Positions 28,548 to 39,321 of a stretch of DNA of 64,000 bases are shown here, piece by piece. Positions within the stretch are counted from its first letter, which is position 1. Each line of letters starts with the position of its first letter. The position numbers and the translations under genes are program-made. This DNA is from Anaplasma platys (lineage in GTDB: Bacteria; Pseudomonadota; Alphaproteobacteria; Rickettsiales; Anaplasmataceae): NCBI RefSeq assembly GCF_012790675.1, contig NZ_CP046391.1, positions 972,632 through 1,036,631 on the forward strand, read 5' to 3'. Under the pieces are notes generated by a model, which ran no database searches, was not told the origin of the DNA, and worked only from the letters and a program-made list of their open reading frames with translations.

Positions 28548-29894
28548 TTAGCTGTTCATCATCTCGAAAAAGTCGTTGTTGTCCTTGGCCATACTTAGCT
28601 TGTCCCTGAGAAACTCCATCGCCTCTACAGGCCCCATAGCTGACAGTAAACGACGCAGCAACCATACCTTCTTCAACAACGCTCCCTCTATCAACATATC
28701 TTCCTTTCTCGTGCCTGACTTCGATATGTCTATAGCTGGGTAAATCCTCTTATCTGCTATCTTCCTATCTAGGATTATTTCGCAGTTGCCTGTTCCCTTA
28801 AACTCCTCGAAAATCACTTCATCCATTTTCGAGCCTGTCTCTATCAATGCTGTCGCTATTATTGTCAACGAACCACCGTTTTCTATGTTCCTAGCAGCTC
28901 CGAAAAACCTCTTTGGTCGCTGCAACGCATTTGAGTCCACCCCACCTGTCAGAACCTTACCCGAAGACGGCATTACCTCATTGTACGCCCTTGCTAGTCG
29001 CGTAATAGAATCCAGCAGGATCACCACTTCCTTCTTGTGCTCCACCATCCGCTTTGCTCTTTCTATTACTATTTCCGCAAGCTGCACATGACGGTACGCT
29101 GGCTCATCAAACGTCGAACTCACCACTTCTCCCTTCACCGACCTTAACATGTCGGTTACTTCCTCTGGCCTTTCGCCTATCAGCAATACTATTAGTTCCA
29201 TGTTCGGATGATTCATCGCTATTGAATGTGCAATCTGCTGTAAAATCACCGTCTTACCCACACGCGGCGGCGCCACGATCAATGCCCGCTGCCCTTTTCC
29301 GAGCGGCGCTATTATATCTATCGCCCGCATACTAATATCTTTCTTATCGGCACCGGCACTGCTCTTGCACTCCAGCAAGATTCTGTCTTCTGGATACAAC
29401 GGTATCAGGTCGTCAAAATGTACGTACCTTTGTAGCTTGCCGATTTCTGTGTAATTTATGCTATACGCCTTTACCAGCGTAAAGTACCTTTCCTTTTCCC
29501 CAGGTGCCCTTATCTCACCACTTACTATGTCACCTGTTCGCAGATTGAACTTCTTTATCTGCCCTGCTGATATATAGATGTCATCACTACTTGCTGCGTA
29601 GTTTGCTTCTGCTGATCTTAAAAAGCCAAAGCCATCAGGGAGTGTTTCCACTACTCCACCACCGATTGCTACCCCTCCGTCGCTGATCACTCGCTTCATC
29701 AGCTGGAAGATTATCTCCTGCTTCAGCATCCGCCCGTTGCTTACTACACCTAGCTCTTCCGCTATTGATAACAGCTCACCAGTGCTTTTCTTCTTTAGTT
29801 CACATAGGTTCAGTATCCTTACTTCCTCACTGCCATTTTCTGTCGCCCCTCTCTTCACTACAGACTCTTCCTTTTCCATGACACCTTCTGACAT
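28548..29894 (-). CDS. rho: Transcription termination factor Rho
   Basis: A 448-residue hexameric RNA helicase. The N-terminal helix bundle starts [20 protein letters not shown], the RNA-binding cold-shock-like domain carries [12 protein letters not shown] and the [16 protein letters not shown] block, the Walker A loop is [11 protein letters not shown], and the Q/R loops follow ([13 protein letters not shown]). Rho ends transcripts lacking intrinsic terminators, which is relevant because I see very few hairpin-plus-T-run terminators in this window. The frame is open to a TTG at 29927; the ATG at 29894 has GAAGAGAG at a proper distance and is preferred. Confidence 0.97.
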   Translation of the reverse strand: MSEGVMEKEESVVKRGATENGSEEVRILNLCELKKKSTGELLSIAEELGVVSNGRMLKQEIIFQLMKRVISDGGVAIGGGVVETLPDGFGFLRSAEANYAASSDDIYISAGQIKKFNLRTGDIVSGEIRAPGEKERYFTLVKAYSINYTEIGKLQRYVHFDDLIPLYPEDRILLECKSSAGADKKDISMRAIDIIAPLGKGQRALIVAPPRVGKTVILQQIAHSIAMNHPNMELIVLLIGERPEEVTDMLRSVKGEVVSSTFDEPAYRHVQLAEIVIERAKRMVEHKKEVVILLDSITRLARAYNEVMPSSGKVLTGGVDSNALQRPKRFFGAARNIENGGSLTIIATALIETGSKMDEVIFEEFKGTGNCEIILDRKIADKRIYPAIDISKSGTRKEDMLIEGALLKKVWLLRRLLSAMGPVEAMEFLRDKLSMAKDNNDFFEMMNS

Positions 29895-30732
29895 AAAAAC
29901 TCTCTTCACTAAACCCAACAAGCACAATCAAACACAACACAGCAGGGACGAAAACACGACGGCCACGAAACGGGACAAGGTAACAACAACGGGCTACAGA
30001 GCACCCATGCCACGACCCGCTGAGAATACCATCACCACTTTACTGAAGATCTACGCATCTAACACTTCGCGCAAGAGCAGCTCGTACCACAAAACTCACC
30101 TTGATAAGTAAACAACACCAACACAAGGAAAAAACAACCCCACAAGGGAAAACCCCGGACGAACTCCGAGTACGCGGAATCTATACCATAACTCATCAGC
30201 GCACAAGTACATTTTTGTGTCAAATAGCACAAGCGTTAGGGACACACTGCTTGAGGGATCCGCCCCGCGCTAAAACTCTTAATGAGCCCTGGATAACCAT
30301 TAGCTCACGGGATAAGCAATCTCACGCAGCCCATAGGACATCAAAGCACCTCGGCTGGGATATAACCCACAGCTAAAGCCTGACTATCAGCAAAGACGTT
30401 TCTCTGCCACACAGCTACATGTGAAATGTTATCTAAGCAACGTTAACATTGTAACGTATTTTTACCACAACAATAAAGATTTTATTCTTCCCCTAGTGGA
30501 TAATATCGTGGGACATTTCGTATTTTCAGCAAATTTCCCGAATAGTAACGACCCTTTAGTGTAGCTTCTCTTGGCAGCACTCGCGGCAAACTTACACTAA
30601 CTTCTAACGCAAACTACATACTTAGGAACACGTAACTGTTTTTAATGAAGTGAAATGTTTATCAGCTTGTGGTAGTTATGCTCTCGCGCTTGCTGGGTAA
30701 CAACCGTAGTAAATATTGGAAGGAGATTTGGA
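29895..30732. other. Divergent intergenic region between rho and hslV
   Basis: This 838-base region carries the promoters of rho and hslVU but no gene I can support. Open frames at 29737-30111 (mostly antisense to the rho 5' end) and 30101-30376 have no family resemblance. It is rich in A and C on the plus strand near rho. No tRNA or small RNA signature was seen. Confidence 0.55.
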
Positions 30733-31302
30733 ATGCATCACACAGACAACAGTAAAATGTACGGCACTACCATTCTGTCAATAAGGCAGGGGAACAAAGT
30801 AATAATTGCTGGCGACGGTCAGGTAACATTAGGATCTTCGATAATGAAGACTACCGCAAAAAAAATAAAACGGCTGGCGGGAGACTCGGTAATAACGGGG
30901 TTTGCAGGAGCAACCGCGGACGCGTTTACCCTTTTTGAGCGTCTAGAAGGTAAGCTTGATAAACATCCTGGCCAGCTAATGCGCGCTTGTGTGGAGTTGG
31001 CAAAGGACTGGCGCCAAGACAAGTATTTGAGAAGACTTGAGGCAATGATGATAGTGGCAGACAGGTCAGTATCCCTAATAATTTCGGGAGGTGGAGACGT
31101 TCTTGAACCGGAAAACGGCATCGCTGCCATAGGGTCGGGAGGAAATTTTGCACTTTCCGCTGCAAGAGCATTGTGTGCCGTGCGTGACGAATTTGCACAC
31201 GATATGACTTTGGAGTATATAGTAGCGAAATCCATGGCGATAGCTGCAGAAATCTGTGTATACACTAATAACAACGTTGTCATGGAAAAAATAGAGGGTT
31301 GA
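30733..31302 (+). CDS. hslV: HslV (ClpQ) peptidase subunit of the HslUV protease
   Basis: A 189-residue proteasome-type peptidase. The N-terminal nucleophile is Thr12 in YGTTILSIR, exposed after removing a propeptide of 11 residues as in other alphaproteobacteria. Family features [22 protein letters not shown] and AIGSGG are all present. Six-fold rings pair with the HslU unfoldase to degrade proteins in the cytoplasm. GAAGGAG precedes the ATG. HslU starts 3 bases after the stop. Confidence 0.97.
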   Translation: MHHTDNSKMYGTTILSIRQGNKVIIAGDGQVTLGSSIMKTTAKKIKRLAGDSVITGFAGATADAFTLFERLEGKLDKHPGQLMRACVELAKDWRQDKYLRRLEAMMIVADRSVSLIISGGGDVLEPENGIAAIGSGGNFALSAARALCAVRDEFAHDMTLEYIVAKSMAIAAEICVYTNNNVVMEKIEG

Positions 31303-31305
31303 TGT

Positions 31306-32775
31306 ATGTACTCGCGTGAGTTTGGGGAAGTTGCTTGCAATTTGCCCGGTGAAAATAAAAACCAAACGTCTCATAACACAAAAAGTGAAGACAAAAAGTT
31401 GGTCCTTGATGACGAGTGTGGTAGTGGTAGCGAAGAATCAGCTGAAGGTGATGGCGGGGAGATTCTAAATCTGTCTCCTAAACAAATTACTAGAGAATTA
31501 GACAGGTTCATTGTCGGACAAACCGAAGCAAAGCGTGCAGTGTCAAATGCATTACGCAGCCGCTGGCGCCGCAGTATGGTTCCCCAGCCGCTAAGAGACG
31601 AGATCATTCCTAAAAATATACTCATGATTGGGCATACAGGTGTTGGGAAAACTGAGATAGCTCGGCGTTTAGCAAAGCTGGCCCAGGCGCCTTTTATCAA
31701 GGTGGAGGCGACAAAGTTTACGGAAATCGGATACGTAGGACGTGACGTTGATTCGATCATGCGTGACCTGGTAGATCGCGCTGTGCTGCTGGTAAAAGAG
31801 AAACATAGGAAAATGGTGAATAAGCAGGCTAGCAAAGCTGCTGAGGAAGTAATACTCAATTGCTTGGTAGGGGAAGGAGCCAGCGAAGAAACTAAGGCTG
31901 CATTTAGGATTAAGTTGCAGGGTGGCGAATTTGAGAACACTGAGATATCCATAAACGTTAAGGACAATCGAAAAAACCTGGCTTCATCTTTTGATGTCCC
32001 GGGCATGCCTGGAGGACAAGTAGGCGTAATGAACATCAATGAAATTGTTCAAAAGGTATTGGGTGGGCACAAGCAGACCAGAATGCTGCAGACCACCGTT
32101 AAAGAAGCACGAAAAATTTTGTTAGACGAGGAGACCGAAAAGCTCATCGATGAGGATAAAGTAATCAGAGAAGCCCTGGACACGGCAAGCAATGAGGGCA
32201 TAGTGTTCTTGGACGAAATAGACAAAATAGCAGCGAGGAATGAGGTGCGTGGAGAGGTAAACCGGGAAGGGGTGCAGCGCGACTTACTCCCGTTACTAGA
32301 GGGCACCAGCGTTAGCACAAAATACGGTACCGTAACCACAGATCATGTCTTGTTCATAGCGTCCGGAGCTTTTCATTTGGCAAAGCCTTCTGATCTTCTA
32401 CCAGAACTTCAGGGGCGGTTACCTATTCGCGTTGAGCTCGCGCCACTGAGCAAGGATGACCTAGTGAGAATTCTTACGGAGCCTGAAGCAAACTTACTCA
32501 AGCAGTACCGCGCACTGTTGGAAACCGAAGGTGTGACAGTTGAATTCACGGAAGACGGAATATCAGCCATAGCTGAAATCGCCTCGATAGTTAACAGAGA
32601 GGTTGAAAATATCGGGGCTAGACGACTCCACACCATAATGGAAAAGCTCATGGAGGATATAAGCTACAACGCCACAGAAAATAAAGGCAAAACCTTCATT
32701 ATAGATAGCACACATGTAAAAGAAAAATTAGAGGATATCTCCAAGCAGCTGGACCTGTCGAAGTTTATACTATAG
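31306..32775 (+). CDS. hslU: HslU (ClpY) ATPase subunit of the HslUV protease
   Basis: A 489-residue AAA+ unfoldase. The canonical HslU start ([17 protein letters not shown]) begins only at residue 56, after an acidic, Ser/Gly-rich N-terminal extension. Walker A GHTGVGKT is at 109-116, the pore motif GYVGRDVDS follows, then the I domain, Walker B (FLDEIDKI), and the sensor and C-terminal domain ending in QLDLSKFIL, whose tail docks into HslV. It begins 3 bases after hslV and is followed by ubiE after 7 bases. The N-terminal extension could be an annotation effect (a TTG at codon 33 is the next candidate), but the spacing favours the ATG used. Confidence 0.96.
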   Translation: MYSREFGEVACNLPGENKNQTSHNTKSEDKKLVLDDECGSGSEESAEGDGGEILNLSPKQITRELDRFIVGQTEAKRAVSNALRSRWRRSMVPQPLRDEIIPKNILMIGHTGVGKTEIARRLAKLAQAPFIKVEATKFTEIGYVGRDVDSIMRDLVDRAVLLVKEKHRKMVNKQASKAAEEVILNCLVGEGASEETKAAFRIKLQGGEFENTEISINVKDNRKNLASSFDVPGMPGGQVGVMNINEIVQKVLGGHKQTRMLQTTVKEARKILLDEETEKLIDEDKVIREALDTASNEGIVFLDEIDKIAARNEVRGEVNREGVQRDLLPLLEGTSVSTKYGTVTTDHVLFIASGAFHLAKPSDLLPELQGRLPIRVELAPLSKDDLVRILTEPEANLLKQYRALLETEGVTVEFTEDGISAIAEIASIVNREVENIGARRLHTIMEKLMEDISYNATENKGKTFIIDSTHVKEKLEDISKQLDLSKFIL

Positions 32776-32782
32776 GCAAAAA

Positions 32783-33478
32783 ATGGTTACCCAGGCCGCG
32801 ATCAACGGGATCTTTTCCTCAGTTGCATCTCGCTATGACGTCATGAATGATATCATGAGCTTTGGGCTGCACAGGCTTTGGAAGCGCGAGCTATGCAGTA
32901 GGATCACCAAGGGCTCGGGTGCATTGTTGGACGTGGCGGGAGGCACTGGAGATGTTGCGCTACAGGCACTTACGAAACACCATGGGCTTGATGTAACTGT
33001 TTGCGATATAAATACAGACATGTTGGATTTCGGCAGAAAAAAGGCTATTGATTGTAACCGAATTTCTGTAAAGTGGGTTTGCGCAAGTGGTGAACGCTTA
33101 CCCTTTTCAAGCGATTGTTTCGACTATTACACCATAGCGTTTGGAATACGAAACATACCAAACCGTGAAGCCGCTCTTAGCGAGGCTTATAGGGTGCTAA
33201 AACCCTGTGGACAGTTTCTGTGCCTAGAGTTTTCCCCCATATTGAAGGAAGGGCCCTTCAAGGCTGCATACGACCTCTACTCTTTCGCAGTAATTCCCAA
33301 AATTGGGCAGTTGATCGCGAAAGACGAGGCGGCGTACTATTACTTGGTTGACAGTATTAGAAATTTTCCCTCACAGGAGGGCTTTACCGGCGAGATCCGC
33401 ACTGCCAAGTTCTCTATGGTTACGCACAAAGATCTCTGCGGAGGGGTGGCAACTTTGTACAGTGCATTTAAACATTAA
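32783..33478 (+). CDS. ubiE: Ubiquinone/menaquinone biosynthesis C-methyltransferase UbiE
   Basis: A 231-residue class I SAM-dependent methyltransferase. SAM motif I is DVAGGTGDVA; YDVMNDIMSFGLHRLWKR and FGIRNIPNREAALSEAYRVLKP are the conserved UbiE/COQ5 blocks. It methylates the ring carbon of the quinol precursor. It lies 7 bases after hslU and is probably on the same transcript. Together with the COQ9-family protein at 3726 it points to ubiquinone synthesis that feeds the oxidase encoded downstream. Confidence 0.96.
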   Translation: MVTQAAINGIFSSVASRYDVMNDIMSFGLHRLWKRELCSRITKGSGALLDVAGGTGDVALQALTKHHGLDVTVCDINTDMLDFGRKKAIDCNRISVKWVCASGERLPFSSDCFDYYTIAFGIRNIPNREAALSEAYRVLKPCGQFLCLEFSPILKEGPFKAAYDLYSFAVIPKIGQLIAKDEAAYYYLVDSIRNFPSQEGFTGEIRTAKFSMVTHKDLCGGVATLYSAFKH

Positions 33479-33942
33479 CTTCGTAGCCCATAGTGCAAAA
33501 AATGCCAGACCGGCATTCGGGAAAATGTGTGTAATCCTGCATATACAAAAGACTGTTCATGCGCGCTTGGTAGCATTGTGAAAAACAAAATTACAAAATT
33601 ATAGTACCGTATTAAACCTTATCCGCTACAGCGCAAACTTCCCTGAAAAAAAGCAATACAAACATTAAGTGCAGTAGAATTCTCTACATCAACTAAAAAC
33701 GTACGCAGGTACCATGCGGATACCTATTCCGAAACCACCAGGACATTCGGGAAGTTCATAGTGAGATCGCGGATATTTACAGAGAATCCGCTGCATAACT
33801 GCGCGCAGTTATGCCTTAGGCAGGAAATATAAAAGGGCAATTTAGACGCACAGCGGCGGCACCCAGGATCTTAGTAATATGCAAACCAGATACACCAATG
33901 AAAAGCAGTAATCACTCTGCTCCTAAAACCAATGGCGCACCT
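33479..33942. other. Intergenic gap between ubiE and metG
   Basis: No gene is seen in this 464-base gap between convergent genes. Its notable content is a perfect 22-bp palindrome at 33793-33814, listed separately. Confidence 0.6.
33793..33814. repeat. Perfect 22-bp palindrome
   Basis: The arm GCATAACTGCG is followed directly by its reverse complement CGCAGTTATGC, with no spacer. It lies between the convergent ends of ubiE and metG. No T-run follows on either strand, and a hairpin would need a loop cut from the arms, so a dimeric protein site is as likely as an RNA hairpin. Confidence 0.9.
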
Positions 33943-35475
33943 TTACAGGCGATCAAACTTTGAGAACACCGGCACAGGAGCAGGTAGCACTACGCTCGAA
34001 GTGTTGAGCTCAGCAAAGTACTTGAAGGACCTTTTCTCTTCAGGAACCGCAATTTGATCTAATACGCGCGCTGCAGCATCAGGCAAAAACGGCTGCAACA
34101 TTATTGCCAAACACCTTATATATTCCAGTAGCTTGAAAATAACAGCATTGGCATGCTCTTTATCCTCTTTAAATAGCTTCCAAGGAGCTTTACGTGCTAT
34201 ATACTCGTTTGCTATCGCTGACAGGCTAAGTATGAATTTCAAGGCCTCAAAAAACCTATACTCCTCAACATATGCCCTATATCTCGCAAAAATTTCACCG
34301 TATGCCGGAAGATCCTCTTCGCCCTGCAACTTGTCCACAGGCACTTCAGGGATTTTGCCACCACATTCTCGGTGCAACAGAGAAACCGTCCTTTGAACCA
34401 GGTTACCAAAGTTATTGGATAGATCGCAATTTACGCGCTCTTTTAGGCCCTCACGGCTAAAACTTGCATCATTACCAAAAGAGGTTTCACTCAACAGAAA
34501 ATACCGGAAATTCTCCAGGCCATACTCCTCCATAGCGGCAATAGGATCTATTATATTTCCAAGCGACTTAGAGATTTTTTGCCCTTCATTCAACCACCAA
34601 CCATGGGCAACTACTTGCTTGGGAAGTGGGAGTCCTGCTGCCATCAACAGCGCCGGCCAGTAAACGGCATGAAATCTCAGGATATCTTTGCCAACAATGT
34701 GAGTAACAGTTTTTCCATCCCAGAAGTTTTTATATTCCTCAGAATGTATGTCGGGGAACCCCGTGAGCGCCAGATAATTTGATAGTGCATCAACCCACAC
34801 GTACACCAGGTGATCCTTATCTCCTGGAACGTCTATCCCCCAGGAAATGTGTTTTTTCGATCTAGATACCGAAAGATCGCGTAACCCTGATTCCACAAAA
34901 CGCACAACTTCGTTCATACGGCCCACAGGAACTACAAAATCGGGGTTTTCCTTGTAAAACCTCAGCAAGTCGTCCTGCCATTCCGACAACTTAAAGAAAT
35001 ATCCTGGCTCTTCCAACCACTCTACCTCAGCACCAGTAGGCGCTTTACCATCCACTAACTCACGCTCTTGGTAGAACGTCTCATCCCTAACAGAATAGAA
35101 CCCAGAATAATGACCCAGGTAAATCTGCCCTTTGCTGTAGAGCACATTCCACAGTGCCGACACCGCGTTTTTATGGCGGGTCTCTGTAGTACGTATAAAA
35201 TCACTACAACAAAAACCGGACTTTCGTACCAGCTCCTTAAAGGTTTCACTTACCGTATCTACATATTTCTCAACGCCTATGCCACTTTTACGTGCCGTCT
35301 CTTCAACTTTTTGTCCGTGTTCATCTGTCCCAGTAGAAAATTTCACATCAAACCCATCAATGGCCTTAAACCTCGCCATAACATCCGCTATCAAGGTTGA
35401 GTAAAAGTGTCCTATATGAGGCGGCGCATTAACATAATATGTGGGAGTAGTTATGTAGAAGCGCCGCATTTGCAT
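33943..35475 (-). CDS. metG: Methionyl-tRNA synthetase
   Basis: A 510-residue class I synthetase of the short type, without the C-terminal tRNA-binding domain found in E. coli MetG. The HIGH signature is in NAPPHIGHFYS, the KMSKS loop is KISKS in GQKISKSLGN, and the anticodon-binding helices follow (VNCDLSNNFGNLVQR). The zinc-knuckle cysteines of the connective peptide are not obvious. It charges both initiator and elongator tRNA-Met. Two ATGs, codons 1 and 3, are possible starts. It is a single gene divergent from coxB. Confidence 0.97.
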   Translation of the reverse strand: MQMRRFYITTPTYYVNAPPHIGHFYSTLIADVMARFKAIDGFDVKFSTGTDEHGQKVEETARKSGIGVEKYVDTVSETFKELVRKSGFCCSDFIRTTETRHKNAVSALWNVLYSKGQIYLGHYSGFYSVRDETFYQERELVDGKAPTGAEVEWLEEPGYFFKLSEWQDDLLRFYKENPDFVVPVGRMNEVVRFVESGLRDLSVSRSKKHISWGIDVPGDKDHLVYVWVDALSNYLALTGFPDIHSEEYKNFWDGKTVTHIVGKDILRFHAVYWPALLMAAGLPLPKQVVAHGWWLNEGQKISKSLGNIIDPIAAMEEYGLENFRYFLLSETSFGNDASFSREGLKERVNCDLSNNFGNLVQRTVSLLHRECGGKIPEVPVDKLQGEEDLPAYGEIFARYRAYVEEYRFFEALKFILSLSAIANEYIARKAPWKLFKEDKEHANAVIFKLLEYIRCLAIMLQPFLPDAAARVLDQIAVPEEKRSFKYFAELNTSSVVLPAPVPVFSKFDRL

Positions 35476-35913
35476 CGTGTAACCATGATCGACAAGTAGC
35501 CCCGGAAGGTGCCAGCATTTTATATAAATTTACACTTACCCTCAAGCAATAACGCCTCTTCCCAGGAATGCCTAGTGATAATCAGGTATTTCGTTCGCCA
35601 TATCCTAATGTAGAAATAGGAAGCGCATAGACATAGCACAGTTTGAGGCATAGTTCGCTTTCTATCGGACATTACGGGTATACCCATGAAAACAGCTGCA
35701 ATCTTGAAAGGCATTTTCGCCTACAACCACATGGAAAATACTTACCCGCGCTATGATCTCAGACTGCAATACATAAATAAATTTTTACCTACTGTTCTGT
35801 GTTTAACACTCGTCATTGCAGCCTTCAAAAGCCAATAAAACCCTTGCGCCATGACACAACCTGGATGTATCATGCACGCTGTAGATTTTTTTCAACACTA
35901 GGGATTTTTTCTC
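35476..35913. other. Divergent intergenic region between metG and coxB
   Basis: No gene is seen in these 438 bases; small frames at 35520-35714 and 35803-36066 have no family resemblance. A candidate coxB promoter lies at 35844-35873. Confidence 0.55.
35844..35873 (+). promoter_or_regulatory. Candidate coxB promoter
   Basis: TTGCGC (35844-35849) and TATCAT (35868-35873) are 18 bases apart, and the coxB ATG follows 40 bases later. The -10 is identical to that of the rpsU promoter; the -35 is weaker. Confidence 0.35.
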
Positions 35914-36708
35914 ATGCTTCAAGCGTTCATCGTGGGAGTTTTGTTTGCGTGCTTTACTACGTTGTTTGTGTGGGGTGATCCCTCGAGTGCTGCTTCTCCT
36001 TCCCCGTGGCAGATGGGTTTTCAAGAGCCCGTAACTGACGTCATGGAGGCAATTATCAAGTCCCATAGCTTTGTCATGATCGTGATGTCGCTAGTGGTGC
36101 TTGTAGTCTTCATATTGTTAACCTACGTACTCATCAGGTTTAGAAAGAGAGACGGCGAGCCAGTGGTCTTTAATAGGAAGCATTCGCACCATGTGCTGCT
36201 TGAGGTGTTGTGGACACTTGTGCCGCTGTTGATAGTCGGGTTCCTTACCTTCAGCAATGTGAAGCTGATAAGATATGAGCAACAGATCCCAAAGGCAGAT
36301 CTTGTCGTCAAAGCAATTGGCTATCAGTGGTACTGGGTGTATTCGTACCCAGAGAACGAAATAACCTTCGATAGCTATATGAAACCTGAAAATGAGCTCC
36401 GTGACGGTGAGCTCCGCTTGCTAGAAGTAGACAACAAGATGGTGGTGCCTGTAGGAAAGACAATACTTCTGCAAACTACTAGCGCTGACGTGATACACAG
36501 CTGGGCTGTGCCAGCACTTGGAGTTAAAATAGACTCGGTACCCGGTAGGCTTAATGAAGCATGGTTTTCCGTCAAAAAGCCGGGAGTCTACTACGGGCAA
36601 TGTTCTGAGTTGTGCGGAAGACTGCATGGGTTCATGCCCATAGCCATAGAGGCAGTATCTCAAGAGCAGTTTGATGAGTGGGTGAAAAGTAAAAAGGCTG
36701 CGGAGTGA
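35914..36708 (+). CDS. coxB: Cytochrome c oxidase subunit II
   Basis: A 264-residue subunit with a signal/first hydrophobic segment (1-20) and two membrane helices at about 52-75 and 95-115. The periplasmic CuA domain has all ligands: His195 in DVIHSW, Cys230 and Cys234 in QCSELC, His238 and Met241. The aromatic electron-entry stretch GYQWYW is at 136-141. It takes electrons from cytochrome c and passes them to subunit I. The Sco chaperone at 10789 would load its copper. coxA follows after 123 bases. Confidence 0.98.
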   Translation: MLQAFIVGVLFACFTTLFVWGDPSSAASPSPWQMGFQEPVTDVMEAIIKSHSFVMIVMSLVVLVVFILLTYVLIRFRKRDGEPVVFNRKHSHHVLLEVLWTLVPLLIVGFLTFSNVKLIRYEQQIPKADLVVKAIGYQWYWVYSYPENEITFDSYMKPENELRDGELRLLEVDNKMVVPVGKTILLQTTSADVIHSWAVPALGVKIDSVPGRLNEAWFSVKKPGVYYGQCSELCGRLHGFMPIAIEAVSQEQFDEWVKSKKAAE

Positions 36709-36831
36709 TGATATGGGTGACTTTGGTTGTTGTTGTCATTTTTCAAGGTTTTGTTGGATAATTACGTAAATCTGGGAAGGGCGTCTTAAATTTTGATTCG
36801 TTCTCCCCTGCAGTATGGATGGGGATAGTTT

Positions 36832-38403
36832 ATGGATTCAGAACATACACCTACAGGGTTTCGGCGTTGGTTGTTCTCAACTAACCATAAAGATATCGGT
36901 ACGATGTATATAATTTTCTCTATAATCGGCGGTGTTGTAGGGGGAGTTCTGTCGCTGATTCTGCGGGCCCAGCTTGCTCACATTGATGTGCTCAGTGGAA
37001 ATTATCAGCTCTATAACGTCATGGTGACTGGGCATGCCCTCATAATGGTTTTCTTCATGATAATGCCTGCACTGACCGGGGGATTTGGCAACTGGTTTGT
37101 CCCCTTGCTTATTGGAGCGCCCGATATGGCTTTCCCCAGGCTGAATAATCTAAGTTTTTGGATGCTAGTTTCTTCGCTGGCTCTCTTGCTGTGTTCCGTA
37201 CTAATAGGTGACGGTCCTGGTACGGGTTGGACACTTTACCCACCTCTTTCCTATCTGAACTCACATCCGGACGCAGCAGTCGATATGGCAATACTAGCAC
37301 TGCACGTTGCCGGCATCTCATCGCTCGTAGGATCTATAAATTTCATAGTGACCATTTTCAACATGCGCGCGCCAGGCATGTCCCTGATGAAGATGCCGTT
37401 GTTTGTTTGGACGATATTGCTAACATCGTTCATGCTTATAGTATCACTCCCTGTATTGGCGGGAGCCATCACTATGCTGCTGACCGACAGGAACTTCGGC
37501 ACGAGTTTCTTTAACCCCTCTGGGGGAGGGGATCCTGTTCTGTTCCAGCACCTGTTTTGGTTTTTCGGACACCCTGAGGTTTACGTTATTATTTTCCCAG
37601 CCTTTGGTATAGTAAGTCAAATAGTCTCAACCTTCTCTCACAAAGCAGTTTTTGGATATCTAGGCATGGTTTTTGCGCTAGTAGGAATTGCTACCGTGGG
37701 GCTGGTAGTCTGGGCGCACCATATGTTTACTACAGGCATCAGCGCAGAATTAGTCACATACTACAGCGTGACAACCATGCTTATTGGAGTTTTGACTGGG
37801 GTGAAAGTCTTCAGTTGGATTGCCACTATGTGGGGTGGTCAAATAGAGTTTAAGACACCAATGTTGTTCGCCATAGGATTTATATTCGTCTTCACGGTTG
37901 GGGGCCTAACCGGCATCATAGTATCACACGGCGGCATTGATAGAGTCTTACACGACACCTACTATGTGGTGGCTCACTTCCACTACGTGATGTCTATTGC
38001 CGCGCTGTTTGCAGCCTATGCCGGGTTCTATTATTGGATCAGCAAGATCTCTGGGAAACAGTATCCAGAGACTATGGGGAAGGTTCATTTCTGGTTCACT
38101 TTTATCTCAACAAACATAACTTTCTTCCCGCAGCACTTTTTAGGACTAGCTGGAATGCCACGCCGGATACCTGACTATCCAGACGCTTTTATCCCGTGGA
38201 ATTACATTTCGTCGGTTGGAGCGTTGCTTTCTTTTATCTCTGTAATATTTTTTATAGCACTCGTCGTGTACACCCTGATACGGGGTGAAAAAGCTCCCGC
38301 CAATCCCTGGGGTGGAGATACTTTGGAATGGACGCTTCCATCACCTGCGCCATTCCACACTTTTGAGGAGATCCCAGACCTGACGAAACATGAGACACAT
38401 TAA
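36832..38403 (+). CDS. coxA: Cytochrome c oxidase subunit I
   Basis: A 523-residue heme-copper oxidase subunit with 12 membrane helices. Conserved metal-site stretches are GHALIMVFF (heme a histidine), FFGHPEVYV (CuB histidine, with the cross-linked Tyr two helix turns on), WAHHMFTTG (two CuB histidines) and [10 protein letters not shown] (heme a3 and a ligands). [13 protein letters not shown] marks the K-channel of an aa3-type enzyme. It is the catalytic core of aerobic respiration. The end overlaps the start of ctaB by one base (TAATG). Confidence 0.99.
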   Translation: MDSEHTPTGFRRWLFSTNHKDIGTMYIIFSIIGGVVGGVLSLILRAQLAHIDVLSGNYQLYNVMVTGHALIMVFFMIMPALTGGFGNWFVPLLIGAPDMAFPRLNNLSFWMLVSSLALLLCSVLIGDGPGTGWTLYPPLSYLNSHPDAAVDMAILALHVAGISSLVGSINFIVTIFNMRAPGMSLMKMPLFVWTILLTSFMLIVSLPVLAGAITMLLTDRNFGTSFFNPSGGGDPVLFQHLFWFFGHPEVYVIIFPAFGIVSQIVSTFSHKAVFGYLGMVFALVGIATVGLVVWAHHMFTTGISAELVTYYSVTTMLIGVLTGVKVFSWIATMWGGQIEFKTPMLFAIGFIFVFTVGGLTGIIVSHGGIDRVLHDTYYVVAHFHYVMSIAALFAAYAGFYYWISKISGKQYPETMGKVHFWFTFISTNITFFPQHFLGLAGMPRRIPDYPDAFIPWNYISSVGALLSFISVIFFIALVVYTLIRGEKAPANPWGGDTLEWTLPSPAPFHTFEEIPDLTKHETH

Positions 38404-39293
38404 TGTCAGGGGATAAAAGTAGCGACAGTCCACTTGTGAGAGCATCTGCTAAGGATTACTGGAAACTAGTAAAGCCAAGGATCATGTACTTGGTGGTATT
38501 TACGGCTTCTGCAGGCATTATGGTTGCGCCAGGGGTTGTTCACCCCCTTATTGGACTGGTAGCAACGTTATGTGTAGCGCTGGGCTCTGGCGCAGCAGGG
38601 GCGCTGAACATGTGGTATGATAGCGATATCGATGCTCTAATGACCAGGACGTCTAGCCGCCCCGTGCCTTCTGGACGCATATCGAAAGTCAATGCGCTGG
38701 AATGCGGCTTAGCACTTTCTATAATTGCAGTGCTAATTATGGCAATAGTTGTGAACTATTTGTCAGCAGCATTACTTGCAGGAAGCATTTTCTTCTATGC
38801 AGTGATTTACACTATTCTGCTAAAAAGGCGAACGCCACAGAATATAGTAATAGGTGGCATCGCGGGGGCATTTCCTCCAGTAATTGGCTGGGCCTCTGTT
38901 TCAGGATCACTTGCTGGGGAGAGCATGGTACTTTTCCTCATAATATTCTTGTGGACCCCACCCCACTTTTGGGCACTTTCACTTTTAAACAGAGAGGACT
39001 ACAGAAACGCTGGCATTCCCATGTTGCCTGTAATATCCATCAGCTCGACCAGGACTCATGTTCTGGGGTACAGCATAGCACTTTTTCTTTCTACGCTATT
39101 GCCATGTTTCTTTGTTTCAGAAGTGGCACTCTATGCGATTAACGCCATCAGTTTGGGATCTGTATTCATCGTGCGTGCATCATCTCTATTCGCTGAAAAG
39201 TGTGAACCTTCGCATGATCACTGCATGGATCTCTTTAGCTATTCCATTTACTACTTGTTCCTGATTTTCTCGGCCGTGGTCCTATGCAACTAG
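38403..39293 (+). CDS. ctaB: Protoheme IX farnesyltransferase (heme O synthase)
   Basis: A 296-residue UbiA-family membrane prenyltransferase. The Mg-diphosphate motif NxxxDxxxD is N69-D73-D77 in NMWYDSDIDALM, followed by RTSSRPVPSGRI, and the second motif is in LNREDYRNAGIPMLPV. It farnesylates heme B to heme O, the precursor of the heme A used by CoxA. The start codon shares one base with the coxA stop, so the three-gene order coxB-coxA-ctaB is an operon. The coxC and ctaG genes are not here. Confidence 0.97.
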   Translation: MSGDKSSDSPLVRASAKDYWKLVKPRIMYLVVFTASAGIMVAPGVVHPLIGLVATLCVALGSGAAGALNMWYDSDIDALMTRTSSRPVPSGRISKVNALECGLALSIIAVLIMAIVVNYLSAALLAGSIFFYAVIYTILLKRRTPQNIVIGGIAGAFPPVIGWASVSGSLAGESMVLFLIIFLWTPPHFWALSLLNREDYRNAGIPMLPVISISSTRTHVLGYSIALFLSTLLPCFFVSEVALYAINAISLGSVFIVRASSLFAEKCEPSHDHCMDLFSYSIYYLFLIFSAVVLCN

Positions 39294-39321
39294 TCACTAA
39301 CTCCATTTGTGGCGGTACTTG

